Of a stretch of 64,000 nucleotides of DNA, positions 1 to 10,920 are shown piece after piece; position 1 is the first letter of the stretch; every line of letters begins with the position of its first letter. The position numbers and the translations under genes are program-made. Source of the DNA: Haematobia irritans (taxonomy: Eukaryota > Arthropoda > Insecta > Diptera > Muscidae); the NCBI RefSeq assembly GCF_050003625.1, contig NC_134397.1, positions 220,410,537 through 220,474,536 on the forward strand, read 5' to 3'. The notes beneath the pieces were generated by a model. The model had not been told where the DNA came from, searched no databases, and saw only the letters and a list, made by a program, of their open reading frames with translations.

Positions 1-455
1 CTTACAATGTGTCGGATCGATACGACTTGTCGGCGATGACTAAATAATCGGTAAATGTGTTATCGATCCCATAAACATGCAGCAGTATCGATTATGCCTT
101 CGGACTTAACTTATAATGTGCACAATATATGGGATATGTTCGACACGAGCACTGTCTTCCGGAATAACTGATAGTCTGTAAAGCGCATATAACAAAGTAT
201 AACATGGAGTTGTACTTCCATAATAAACTAGCAACCAACATCTAGCTTCTCGCTACTATATTGAAGAATATAAATAATGTATATAACATGACATTTAAAC
301 ACAAATGTTAAAAAAAACCTTTATTTGGTGAATTATATTTTACAATCGTTTCATTTGTACTGGGCATCGGGATAATAAACACAAAACCAAATTTAAACAA
401 AAGGAAGCACTTCAATTGATGTTCCAAAACAAGTATTAGCACTTCAACCAATATG
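1..455. other. Unassigned AT-rich DNA
   Basis: I see no gene or recognisable element here. It is the left flank of the hAT-like element that begins at 464. Confidence 0.5.
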
Positions 456-463
456 TATAGTAC

Positions 464-1143
464 TAGAGGTCTGCACAATTCCATTGGTAAATGCAGAGTA
501 CACGTGTACTTGCTACATGAGTACATCTATTTGAGAGAATCGCAAAATAATTGGTACACATTTTGATGAACACCAAAAGCAACGAGTAACTTCTTGTTGC
601 TACTCTGATGTCTTCACTACCAACAAACACATATTTCTCTTTCTCTCTTATTGAAGTGTACTCAGAGTGATCACGTGGAGTATGTTGCGAGAACAAAACT
701 TCATAGAGTACTCTATGTACCATGCGCAGTTTCAGAAATACAAAAAAACAGTTACTCTCCAAAATATATGTTTTCGGTTTGTTATAAAGAACGGCAAACG
801 TTAAGGTAAGTGTGTGACATGCATAAATATATGAAATATGTGACATACATACATATCAATGATTAATAATAATGGAAAGTTTTGCTTCGCACATAACTGA
901 GAAATACTTGTGGTACCACGTGAAGTGAAGAGAATCCATGTTGTACTTTTTCTCAAGTACTTACATTTGTATTGTTCCTTTTTTTCGGAACACATATTGT
1001 TTCGGATAAGTACTTGGTGGTATTTGACAAGCAAGTGTTCTCTTCACTTCACTACTTGCGCTCTGAGAGAAAGACAGTGTATGTACTATATTCGACAGCG
1101 AATTGCTTACATGTAGTGAAAAGTTATTCGATGCAGACCTCTA
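464..1143. mobile_element. hAT-like non-autonomous element, 680 bp
   Basis: The ends are a perfect 12-bp inverted repeat, TAGAGGTCTGCA, which fits the YARNG start common in hAT elements. The 8-bp direct repeat TATAGTAC lies immediately outside (456-463 and 1144-1151), the target-site size expected of hAT. The interior is rich in short AAGTACTTG, GTGGTACCACGTG and AGTACTCT-type motifs, like hAT subterminal repeats. No transposase is encoded, so movement would need an enzyme supplied elsewhere. Confidence 0.75.
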
Positions 1144-1151
1144 TATAGTAC

Positions 1152-2468
1152 CGAGGTAGCAACGAATGGAATCACAAGAATTAATTGCTATGTTCCAAAC
1201 AATTAAATGCAGCATTGTAAAAATAGTTTTTTAATTCCAAAGTTATACGGCGTTCTCACCAAGCATGTTTTGGGGTTTGAAATGTTTTCCCTTTATAAGC
1301 ACTTCAAAACGAGTCGTTTTCGCCATACTAAAAAACGAGTTGAAAACACAAGTTTTCCTCCAAAACACGTCAATTTTAGAATGTGAACCCACCTAATTTG
1401 GAATATAATCCGAATAACATACCCTATTCAAAATATATGTCAAAATATTAAAATAAGTTTCATAGAAAAAAGGAATAAACAAAGGCTTTTAAGAACATGG
1501 ACATGTGAAAATAACATACATTTTTTTCCCTTTACGCTCGCGGTAATTATTTGGACATACGTTGCATATATGTGAATTTCGAGTAAATGTGAATTTCTAG
1601 TTTCCATGGTAACTGTAAAACTAAAACATCTCAACCCGGTGTGAACGGTGAAATGTTTTGGAAAAACGAATGAGGAAAACGAGTCGGTGGGAACCAAGGT
1701 ATATTTAGGAAGGTAGTTTCAAGCTATCAGATGATTACAATTTTTTCATTTGAGCTTAATGGCATAGGCGTAGCTAAAGGGGTTTTATGGGTTTTTCATC
1801 TCCCCCTAACAAATACCATTCAGTATTTCTTCAAATCATGATTATATATGATTGAATTAAATATTATGGTTTCTTCTCATCTATAAGAATTTATCTTTTT
1901 TCTCTTTTTGAGGTATCTTCACAATGAGCACACATCGTAGCTTTTACCCTCTACGAAAATGTTGCTAGCTACGCCAATGTTTAATAGACAATTGTGACAA
2001 ATAAAAATAAAAATTCAAAATAAAATTATTTTATACCAAAAATTTTGAATTTTCAATTTGCTTTAAATTTATGACAGAAAAGTATTGAAATAAATTATCC
2101 TCATAATTGATGGTAAGAATTACTTCAATTATTCTTGTAGACCGTATCATATTTCGAAGCATACATCGATCATTTCCAGATTTTCTCTATTTTAAATTTC
2201 CAACTTGTTGAACATATTGTTCAACAAGTGAGAAATTTAATTCAATTTGACTGACAATCAAAGTTTCAATATGGCGACTGACATTTTTGTTTTTGTAATA
2301 CTAAAACTAATAAACTAATAATAAATCTGCCTTGGTGGGAACATAGCATTATTTGTAAAATAACATCATCTGCTTCTTCTTTTTCAAATTGGAACAAATC
2401 TACTTTAGTAAAAGTGCATAAACAAATTGGTGATAGGAGAGGGTATTTGAAAGAGAACATTTAAAGTA
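1152..2468. other. Non-coding AT-rich stretch
   Basis: No supportable gene. The stretch 1250-1700 has several AAAACGAGT motifs that may belong to a degraded element. A near-perfect 49-bp inverted repeat sits at 2192-2240. Confidence 0.4.
2192..2240. repeat. 49-bp hairpin-forming inverted repeat
   Basis: An inner perfect part has 12-bp arms (ACTTGTTGAACA and complement) around a 3-bp TAT loop. After a two-base mismatch the arms continue for 9 more base pairs. No target-site duplication or neighbouring gene explains it. Confidence 0.6.
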
Positions 2469-2719
2469 AACAAGTAAGGAAAGTCTAAAGTCGGGCGGCG
2501 CCGACTATATTATACCCTGCACCACTTTGTAGATCTAAGTTTTCGATACCATATCACATCCGTCAAATGTGTTGGGTGCTATATATAAAGGTTTGTCCCA
2601 AATACATACATTTAAATATCACTCGATTTGGACAGAATTTGATAGACTTTTCCAAAATCTATAGACTCAAAATTTAAGTTGGCTAATACACCAGGGTGGA
2701 GCACAATTTTAGTAAAAAA
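2469..2719 (+). repeat. Family C head module (E module), copy 1
   Basis: It begins AACAAGTAAGGAAAGTC, passes a GTCGGGCGGCGCCGAC-type dyad and TATTATACCCTGCACCAC, and breaks off at AGTAAAAAAC, where a family A element begins. The same module recurs at 49968-50105 plus 51076-51190 (reverse), 59914-60164 and 61617-61860. In the last it runs on into a family C array, which shows that it is the head of that family. Confidence 0.7.
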
Positions 2720-4015
2720 CAAGTATATACGGCCGTAAGTTCGGCCAGGCCGAATCTTATGTACCCTCCACCATGGATTGCGTAGAAACATTCTACGAAA
2801 GAATGTCATCCACAATCGAATTACTTGGTTTGTGGTATCTTAAAACTTTTTAACATCGTTTTCTAAATTGTGAGTTAGTCCATACGTGGTATATATTAGA
2901 CAAAAATGTTATGTATAGATAAGTCTAACACAAATAATTACGAATCGATATGGACTTTTTGCACAATACGTAGAGAGCCAGAATTGAAATATGGGCGTCG
3001 GTTATGTGGGGGCTATATTCAATTATGAACTTAATATGGACCAATTTTTGTGTGATTGGGGATCGGTTTATCTGAGGGCTATATATAACAATAGACCGAT
3101 ATGGACCTAGTTAGGCATGGTTGTTAACGGCCATATTCTAGCACAATATACGAAATTTCAACTGACTCGGATGAAATTTGCTCGTCCAAGAGGCTCCAAA
3201 ACCAAATCTCGGGATCGGTTTATATGGGGGCTATATATTATATATTATTATGGAATGATATGGACTACTTTTCGCATGGTTGTTAAATATCATATACTAC
3301 CACCATGACCAAATTTCAACCAAATCGTATGAATTTTGCTTATCCATAAGGCACCGGAGGTCAAATCAGAAGATCGGTTTATATGGGAGCTATATATAAT
3401 TATGGACTGATATGAACCAATTCCTGCATGGTTGTTGGATACAATATACTAACATCACGTACCAAATTTCAACCGAATCGGATGAATTTTGCTCTTCCAA
3501 GGGGCTCAGGAGGTCAAATCTGGGGATCGGTTTATATGGGGCCTATATATAATTATGGACCGATGTTGACCAATTTTTGCATGGTCATTAGAGACCATAT
3601 ACTTACACCGTGTACCAAATTTCAGCCGGATCGGATGAAATTTGCTTCTCTTAGAGGCTTCGCAAGCCAAATCGGGGGATCGGTTTATATGGGGACTATA
3701 TATAATTATGGACCGATGTGGACCAATTTTTGCACGGTCATTAGAGACCATATACTTACACCATGGACCAAATTTCAGCCGGATCGGATGAAATTTGCTT
3801 CCCTTAGAGGCTCCGCAAGCCAAATCGGGGGATCGGTTTATATGGGGGCTATATATAATTATGAACCGATGTGGACCAATTTTTGCATGGTTATTAGAGA
3901 CCATATACTTACACCGTGTACCAAATTTCAACCGGATCGGATGAAATTTGCTTCTCTTACAGAATCTGCAAGCCGAATTTGGGGGTCCGTTTATATGGGG
4001 GCTAAACTCGAACTT
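2720..4015 (+). repeat. Family A element with 153-bp tandem array, copy 1
   Basis: The head (AAGTATATACGGCCG, then TACCCTCCACCATGG) is followed by tandem units. Their shared CGGTTTATATGGG position falls at 3375, 3528, 3681, 3834 and 3987, exactly 153 bp apart. The right part loses homology near 4010 without reaching the usual GTCY microsatellite and tail, so the copy is truncated. It resembles mini-me/DINE-type non-autonomous dipteran elements (inference). Confidence 0.8.
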
Positions 4016-4262
4016 AATACTCACCTTATCAAAGAGTTAAAGAGGGGTACATCCTACAATAAATTTTTACAATTTACCAAGGACATGTTAAAGGTTTGGT
4101 AAGCTATTAGTCATTTATGAATGCTATTTTTCACGAAATAGTTTATCAGTCGTTTATAAACGTCAATTAACTTTTTATGAATACGGCTGTAAATCTTTAA
4201 TAACCCACATTTCGAAGTTTCATTATAAAAATTTAATATAGTATAAATATAAATGTGTAAAC

Positions 4263-4351
4263 TAAAAAAAAATAGTTCGGTCGGAGCAGGGATTGAACCC
4301 GCCACCCGTTGTATGCAAGGCAGGCATGCTAACCACTGCTCCACGTGGCCA
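4263..4351 (-). repeat. tRNA-derived SINE head
   Basis: On the minus strand there is an A-box-like GTGGTTAGCATG and a B-box GGTTCAATCCC, with a run of nine T after it like a Pol III terminator. The sequence closely matches the head of the SINE at 9080. The acceptor stem does not pair well, so I do not call it a functional tRNA gene. Confidence 0.6.
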
Positions 4352-4458
4352 ACAAATGTATGTTTATGTTAAATAATGTTATGTTTGCATGGGCTCGTGG
4401 GCGCTTCAAACTATGTTATATAATTTTATCACGATAATTGTCTACTGGTGACTATAAC

Positions 4459-4735
4459 AGCTACGTAGCCCAGTGGATAGTGTGTTGGCTTACAAACTGT
4501 GTGGTCCTCGGTTCGATTCTCCGTCCAGGCGAAAGGTAAAATTTAAACAATTTATAAGATTGAATAATTTCTTCAACATTATTTGTATTAAAGGTGCCAA
4601 GAACTAAAAAAATTCGTGGAAGTGAAAATTATGTGAGGGAATGAGCACAATCTTCTTTGGGGAAAATTTTTCCAAGCATATAATAATTTTGGACTTAAAA
4701 AGCTTCCAAACATATAATATGTTCACATAAAACAA
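4459..4735 (+). repeat. Second tRNA-derived SINE family, copy 1
   Basis: A tRNA-like head (A-box TAGCCCAGTGGATAG, B-box GGTTCGATTCT near 4510-4520) is followed by a body containing AAGGTGCCAAGAACTAAAAA and CATATAATATG motifs. The B-box and body recur at 16487-16715, and the 3' portion recurs at 23093-23200. The 3' end is not sharply defined. Confidence 0.6.
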
Positions 4736-4737
4736 AC

Positions 4738-5165
4738 ATATCGTTGGCAGAAATGCAAAAGAACGTAACTACAATTTTAATTTTTTTACAGGAGAAGGTA
4801 AAAACGTTTTTGCTTGCCGTCTCTTCATTCTCACTAACTGCAATAACTGTCCCCAAACAACTAAATTTGGTTAGCTTTTTTGAAGTAACCTCGAACAAAC
4901 TAGAACAGCCTACTTTGCAAAAAAAAAAAGAAAAATACTTTGTACTTCGTATACATAAGTGTGTAGTTACGTCTCTTTGATTTATGAAATATATACGGTT
5001 GTAGTTACGTCTTTTTAATTTTTCTTAATAAAATCTTTATTTTTGATCGTAGCAACCTAAAAGTTTGTGAGACCATGGCTGTTGATAAAACACGCCAAAT
5101 GCAGTCAAAAAACCATTTTTCGAATTTTTGTTAGTTACGTTCTTTTGCATTTCTGCTAACGATAT
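4738..5165. mobile_element. MITE with ~30-bp inverted ends
   Basis: The ends are inverted copies beginning ATATCGTTGGCAGAAATGC (left) and ATATCGTTAGCAGAAATGC (right, read in reverse), and the match continues about 15 bp further. Internal TAGTTACGTCT motifs repeat. It has no coding capacity. The first 11 bases match the ends of the element at 47072-47482, which suggests one superfamily. Confidence 0.65.
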
Positions 5166-5311
5166 TAATGTTTCGGCAGTATCCAATAATATATGTGCTT
5201 CCTGCAAAATATGTTTGGAATATATGCTAGAGAAGCGATTTTTTTTGAGGGTGTAGTTGTTGTAGTAAATTATCTTTATTAGTTTCAACATTTAAAAAAT
5301 CCTAGCAAACA

Positions 5312-5956
5312 TTATTTCTTAAAGATATCATCCAAGTATTTTTTCATTATCATACAACCTTCCCAATTCTCCTTGGCACCGGGAGCATTAACACTCAGGT
5401 CATCATACCATTTCTTGACATTGACAAATTTGCTTAAATCAAAATCCATGGCAACCAAAGTGCTTACGTTGGCAAATATGGACAAATCGGCAACAGTTAA
5501 ATCATCACCAGTCACATATTTATGTCCTTCCAAAAAGGCATTCAAAAATTCAAAGGCCGCTTCCATTTTCTTATATAACTCTGGGTTAGCTGGTTCCTTA
5601 CGCATGAATTGTGGATGATAGTAGTCAGCAATGGCTCTATACAGTGTTCCCAAATCATAGTAGAGACGTTGATTGATAAGTGCACGTTTTTTGGGACATT
5701 TGGGATAAAGGCTATCGTCCTCTTTACCATATTTCTCTACCAAATATACGATAATGGCGCGAGATTCCCAAATTGAGAAATTACCATCGACCAAAGTGGG
5801 TATGGTGTGCTGTGGGTTAAGTTTAAGGTATTCTGGTGTCTTATTTTCACCGCCATGGACGTCCAAGAGTTTCTTATTTAGCTTTAGGCCAAGTGCATTT
5901 GCCGTCATGAGAACCGAACGGCATGGAGTCGAACCGGGTTGATAGTAAAAATCCAT
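5312..5956 (-). CDS. GstD: Delta-class glutathione S-transferase, gene 1
   Basis: A predicted cytosolic enzyme that conjugates glutathione to electrophiles (detoxification, insecticide metabolism). The 214 residues match the family length. The thioredoxin-like N-terminal domain (about 1-80) has catalytic Ser9 in [19 protein letters not shown] with His50 and cis-Pro53, and WESRAI with Glu64-Ser65-Arg66. The helical C-terminal domain has the [11 protein letters not shown]-capping box. Position 38, usually His in this class, is Asn here. I start at the ATG giving MDFYY; the codon before it is GTG. On the minus strand an acceptor (CTCCTAATTTCTAG) ends 2 nt before the ATG, so an intron lies in the 5' UTR. 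AATAAA lies at 5275-5280, about 32 nt after the stop. Confidence 0.95.
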   Translation of the reverse strand: MDFYYQPGSTPCRSVLMTANALGLKLNKKLLDVHGGENKTPEYLKLNPQHTIPTLVDGNFSIWESRAIIVYLVEKYGKEDDSLYPKCPKKRALINQRLYYDLGTLYRAIADYYHPQFMRKEPANPELYKKMEAAFEFLNAFLEGHKYVTGDDLTVADLSIFANVSTLVAMDFDLSKFVNVKKWYDDLSVNAPGAKENWEGCMIMKKYLDDIFKK

Positions 5957-5959
5957 CAC

Positions 5960-6744
5960 TAGAAATTAGGAGAATAAATGGTCTATAAGAAAGTGTACAA
6001 AATGTAATAACAATTTAAGTAATTAGAATTATTCTAATTTTTGATATTAGGGGTGATTCGAGCAATCACAATTAAGCAATTAATTGGATCAAATAATTTC
6101 GTGATTGAATTAGAAAAGAAAGAATTTTATCCATATGTATGTTTATAACAAAAATTTTCTTATAAGCAATAATTGCTTTTATGAAAATTAATAGTGCTTT
6201 TTTTGGACCTTCATATATCCGTTATTTCGTGTTGTTCTTCAACAACATTAATATATATTTTTTTGCCTTAACGGAAAGACATAAAGAGACAAATATAAAA
6301 AAAAATTAAAATATAAAAAGTTCTCCTACCAATCAGTGCAATGCAATCAGTTGATATGGCTTGAGTACCACAGCTATGGATTTAATAGATATCATCTACC
6401 ATTTAAATAATATTTTTTTATATTCATCAAGAGATAGCATATATCTCTCCCATTATTTATTTAATTTTTTTTATTATTATTATTTGTTGTGAAATCGGTG
6501 AACTTACTTTTGTCGAAATATATGAAAGCGCTCACAATTGTTTACTGTTTGAATTTCTTTTTGATACTGATTTTTTCAACGTCTATGTTCAAGTTAATGA
6601 GTGACAAAAATTTCTATGTGCAATGAATAAGCATTTTTTTTAGCTTCTCCAAAAATTATAGAACATTGTTTTACTAATAGCCAATGTTGTGATAATACCG
6701 AAACTAGTTCAGTGTATATATATATATATATATACTACTTTTCA
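5960..6744. other. Upstream region of GST gene 1
   Basis: This should hold the 5' UTR intron, first exon and promoter of gene 1. A possible donor (TTGGTAGGA, minus strand) lies near 6330, but I cannot fix it. A fragment of the AATTAATTGG-rich MITE family lies near 6060-6130 and a short TA run at 6715-6733. No other gene is seen. Confidence 0.4.
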
Positions 6745-8875
6745 AGAATGTAGAGGGTGACCATGTGGTGAAAATAGGGTACCTCATTTTTTGGTATCTG
6801 GTCTGGGTGGGGTACCTCCCCCTTGCCCGTTTTTTTGTGAAAATTGGACATAACTTCTCCGATTAACTTAAAATTTTTCAGGATGGTAGGGATGGCCCCT
6901 AGAAAAGGAGCCGCTAATTTATTTTTAGAAATTTAGTCGTGGAGGGGTCTCTCCCCTTTACTCTACTTTTTTTAAATACAGTACAGTAAAATACAGTGTA
7001 CAGTACTACTCTTCTCGGGTTTTATTGAAATTTACACAGTAGTCATGCAAAATGTTTTTAGGAAACTGTTCTACCTGCTTTTTAAAAACGAAATAGTGCG
7101 AACACGCGTATCTTTTGATACTAAAAAAAACTATTAAATTGTGACTTTGTTATTTTACCTTTCATAACTATTACCGATAAAGTAGTCAGTGTGAAATCAG
7201 TGTGTAGCAATAATTACCTTCGATTATTACCATTTGCATTCACAACTCTGTAACTCCTGTAATAAATTTTTTAAATCATGCCAATGAAGAAGAAGGCAAC
7301 TCTTACGAAACTTTCTATAAAATCGCTGAAACTAAAACAAAGAAGGAATAAAGAGTCGCAAAAAGAGCGTGAGTTGCGTTTAGAAGAAAACAGAAATAGA
7401 GCAACAACTTCTAGACAAGCAGAGACAAACCAACAGCATGAAATTCGAATCCTGTCACAAAGATTTCGATCAAGCACATTGCGTACATTAGAGAAATCTG
7501 AAGAAAGTCGCCGCAGAATCCAAGCACAACGAATACGGACGTTAGCTTCTCGAGAAATCGAAACTCAGAATCAGCGCGATATTCGGCTCCAATCGCAAAT
7601 GGTAAGAACTATTGCATTGAGACAATCTGAAACGCAAGAACAACGCGATACACGACTCAAATCGCAATTGGCCAGAACTCTTTCATTAAGAGAATCGGAG
7701 ACGCAACAACAATGGGATGAACGATTACGCTCCCAACTGATAAGAACTGCTGCATCGCGACAATTAGAGACACAACAACAACATGATGCCCGAGTGCAAT
7801 CAGAACAAGTACGATTTTCAAATCGTATAAATTCAGAATCTGTAGAAGATCAAGCTACGCGTCTTTTATCACAGCGCCTAAGATCATCGAACACTAGATC
7901 CGCCGAAAGTTCCAAAGGGAAGAGAAAGGCGACTAAGGAGAGAAAGTTTTCTTGAAATTTACATAGGCAGTGGGGGAAGGTTATGAACGAAGAGGCAACC
8001 TTCCTTGCCCCACACTTGAAGGAAAGTTTCAAGAACTTTCAGGGAAGGTTAGGGGTGCTATTCACTACGGTGTTTATCGATATTGTATCGGGGAAAGTGA
8101 CGTCCCTTTAAAACAATAGAACAAAATTTAAACATCGCCGATCTACTTGAAATTTACAGGGAACGTGGGAGGATGTGATTAAATTTATACATGATTTTTA
8201 AATTAGTATATGATTTTTCGATATCTGGTTGGGGAAGGGGAAAATTGAAATAAACTTTGTCGATTTACTTCGATAGAATTTATAGAGACCATTGAGTAGT
8301 TGCGAAATTAATATAGGGTACGTGATAGACCGATATCAGGTCGGAGTGGAGCGAAGGTGGGGGGAGGGTTCCCTTTTGTCCTTTTTTTTCTTAAATTGAA
8401 AGTAGAGGGTTGTCCGTAAATGGGAACTCAGTACATAATTTTATGATTTTTGCACAGGCTTCTGCCAGACTTCTTTTTAGTAAAGAACTTAAATTTACAT
8501 GAAATTGGCAGCCAACGTAGAGGGTGCATCATTTTCCAACATTTTAGCAAATGTTAATGTGGTAAAATTTTTTACTAATTTTGCTTTTTCCGATTTATTG
8601 GATGGGAAAGAGTTATTCTTTGTATGTTATTATAATATAATATACCTTTCCTTGACAACCAGACTTAAAATTCACAAGAAATATAGAAGAAGGTACACCC
8701 TCTCCCGCCGTATTTGTACCTAAAAACGAAAAATCAAGTAGTCCGATTTGTTTAAAAGAATTCAAATCTTTTCGAATTTGTTTTCAGCACGAAGGATATA
8801 GTTGACTAATTTAACGCAAAATATTCCTCCAAATATGCTTAGGAAGGCGCAGCGAAGCGGGCCGGGTTACGCTAG
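6745..8875 (+). mobile_element. Helitron-like element carrying a 23-residue-repeat ORF
   Basis: The right part (about 7944-8875) is a close copy of the Helitron at 28893-30865 and ends identically: GCGAAGCGGGCCGGGTTACG then CTAG, with host T at 8876. Ending in CTRR after a GC-rich segment without inverted ends is a Helitron hallmark. The left part has the same GGTACCTCCCC-type segments but no definable TC start, and its left flank does not match the family A sequence on the right. The 5' boundary is therefore uncertain or deleted. It encodes no Rep/helicase and so is non-autonomous. Confidence 0.65.
7278..7955 (+). CDS. STPR (23-residue) repeat protein inside Helitron-like element
   Basis: A basic 225-residue protein. 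After a Lys/Arg-rich N-terminus (1-31), residues 32-215 are eight consecutive units of exactly 23 residues with pattern [DE]xRLxSQxxRTxxxRxxETQxQ. This is the score-and-three peptide repeat (STPR), known as a DNA-binding helical repeat from Bombyx FMBP-1 and found at the N-termini of some Helitron-encoded proteins. Only a short basic tail follows. The last codons and stop lie in sequence shared with the other Helitron copy, so the reading frame has run into element DNA: either the front of a longer protein or a captured gene fragment. No intron, stop or frameshift breaks it. Expression and function are unknown. Confidence 0.7.
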   Translation: MPMKKKATLTKLSIKSLKLKQRRNKESQKERELRLEENRNRATTSRQAETNQQHEIRILSQRFRSSTLRTLEKSEESRRRIQAQRIRTLASREIETQNQRDIRLQSQMVRTIALRQSETQEQRDTRLKSQLARTLSLRESETQQQWDERLRSQLIRTAASRQLETQQQHDARVQSEQVRFSNRINSESVEDQATRLLSQRLRSSNTRSAESSKGKRKATKERKFS

Positions 8876-8876
8876 T

Positions 8877-10690
8877 GTGTTATATATTAGACAAAAAAGG
8901 TATGTGTAGGTAAGTCTACAAATAATTACGAATCGATATGGACTTTTGCGCGGTACGTAGGGAGCCAGAATTGAAATATGGGGGTCGCTTAGATGGGGGC
9001 TATATACAATTATGAACTTGATATGGACCAATTTTTGTATGATTGGGGATCGATTTATCTGAGGGCTATATATAACTATGGGAGCCACCGTGGTGCAATG
9101 GTTAGCATGCCCGCCTTGCATACACAAGTTCGTGGGTTCGATTCCTGCTTCGACCGAACACCAAAAAGTTTTTCAGCGGTGGATTATCCCACCTCAATAG
9201 TGCTGGTGACATTTCTCTAAGTGGTTTCACTGCAATGTGGAACGCCGTTTGGACTCGGCTATAAAAAGGAGGTCCCTTGTCATTGAGCTTAACATGGAAT
9301 CGTGATAAGAGAAAAGTTCACCAATGTGGTATCACAAGAGGCTGAATATTCTAAGTGAGCCTGCTACATCGGGCTGCCACCTAACCTAATCTAACCTATA
9401 TATAACTATAGACCTAGTTAGGAATGGTTGTTAACGGCCATATACTAGCACCATATACCAAATTTCAACTGACTCGGATGAAATTTGCTCCTCCAAGAGG
9501 CTCCAAACCAAATCTCGGGATCGGTTTATATGAGGCCAATTTATGATTATGGACTGATATGGACCACTTTTTGTTAAATATCATATACTACCACCACGTA
9601 CCAAATTTCAACCAGATCGGGTGAATTTTGCTTCTCCAAACAGCACCGGAGGTCAAATTTGGGGATCGGTTTATATGGGGGTTATATATAATTATAGACT
9701 GATATGAACCAATTCCTGCATGGTTGTTGGATACCATATACTAACATCACGTACCAAATTTAAACCGAATCGGATGAATTTTGCTCTTCCAAGGGGCTCC
9801 GGAGGTCAAATCTGGGGATCGGTTTATATGGGGGCTACCTATAATTATGCACCGATTGGAACCAATTTTTGCATGGTCATTAGAGACCATATACTAACAC
9901 CATGTACCAAACTTCAGCCGGAACGGATCAAATATGCTTCTCTTAGAGGCTCCGCAAGCCAAATCGGGGGATCGGTTTATATGGGGGCAATATATAATTA
10001 TTGACCGATGTGGACCAATTTTTGCATAGATGTTAAAAACCATATACTAACACCATGTACCAAATTTCAGCCGGATCGGATGAAATTTTCTTCTCTTAGA
10101 GGCTCCGCAAGCTAAATCTGGGGATCGGTTTATATGGGGGCTATATATAATTATTGACCGATGTGGACCAATTTTTGCATGGTTGTTAAACACCATATAC
10201 TAACACCATGTACCAAATTTCAGCCGGATCGGATATAACTTGCTGCTCTTAGAGGCTCCGAAAGCCAAATCGGGGGATCGGTTTATATGGCGGCTATATA
10301 TAATTATGGACCGATGTGGACCAATTTTTGCATGGTTGTTAGAGACTATATACAAACACCGTGTACCAAATTTCAGCCGGATCGGATGTTTCTCTTAGAG
10401 GGTCCGTTTATATGGGGGCTATACGTAAAACTTTAACGATATGGCCCATTTGCCTACCATCCGACCTACATCAATAACAACTACTTTCAAGTCGATAGCT
10501 TGTTTCGTTCGGAAGTTAGCGTGATTTCAACAGACGGACGGACGGACATGCTCAGATCGACTCAGAATTTCCCCAGGACCCATAATATACATATATACTT
10601 TATGGGGTCTTAGAGCAATGTTTCGATGTGTTACAAACGGAATGACAAAGTTAATATACCCCCATCCTATGGTGAAGGGTATAAAAACGC
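8877..10690 (+). repeat. Family A 153-bp array, copy 2 (SINE inserted)
   Basis: The left side starts inside the family (GTTATATATTAGACAAAAAA) and the array continues through repeated GATCGGTTTATATGGGGG units to the right end. That end has GACGGACGGACGG (the GTCY microsatellite), TTACAAACGGAATGACAAAG and a GGGTATAAAAA tail near 10685. A SINE interrupts it at 9080-9395. ORFs inside are by-products of the period. Confidence 0.8.
9080..9395 (+). repeat. tRNA-derived SINE, complete copy
   Basis: The tRNA-like head has A-box TGGTGCAATGGTTAGCA and B-box GGTTCGATTCC (9135-9145). A roughly 230-bp body unrelated to tRNA follows and ends in TAACCTAATCTAAC. The 14-bp direct repeat CTATATATAACTAT flanks it (9066-9079 and 9396-9409), as expected of LINE-assisted insertion. 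The target is the family A unit, where the same bases are normally single. Confidence 0.85.
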
Positions 10691-10920
10691 AATTAAATTT
10701 TGGTTTTTAAAAAATAAATTAAAATGACTTATTTGGCGGGGGTATATGAGTGAGAGAGTAAGTAATAAGAGAACTTTTTGTTAAGTCAAATGTAATTTTT
10801 TCAGATATCATTACAATTCAGGGGTGTACTTTACAATTCATTAAAACTTAAAATGTATATCTTCAGCAATAAAAAATCCCAATTTTTATAGTTTTTTTCG
10901 ATGTGTAAAGCTTGAAATTT
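10691..10920. other. 3' flank of GST gene 2
   Basis: AT-rich spacer between the family A tail and the stop codon of gene 2. No further feature seen. Confidence 0.4.

Noticed and set aside
3428..4102. 224-codon ORF
   Set aside because: It lies in the family A array. A 153-bp period equals 51 codons, so any open frame stays open from unit to unit; both strands are open (3506-4024 minus). No protein family resemblance.
9080..9160. Functional tRNA gene
   Set aside because: Boxes A and B are present but the acceptor stem does not pair and a SINE body with target duplication follows.
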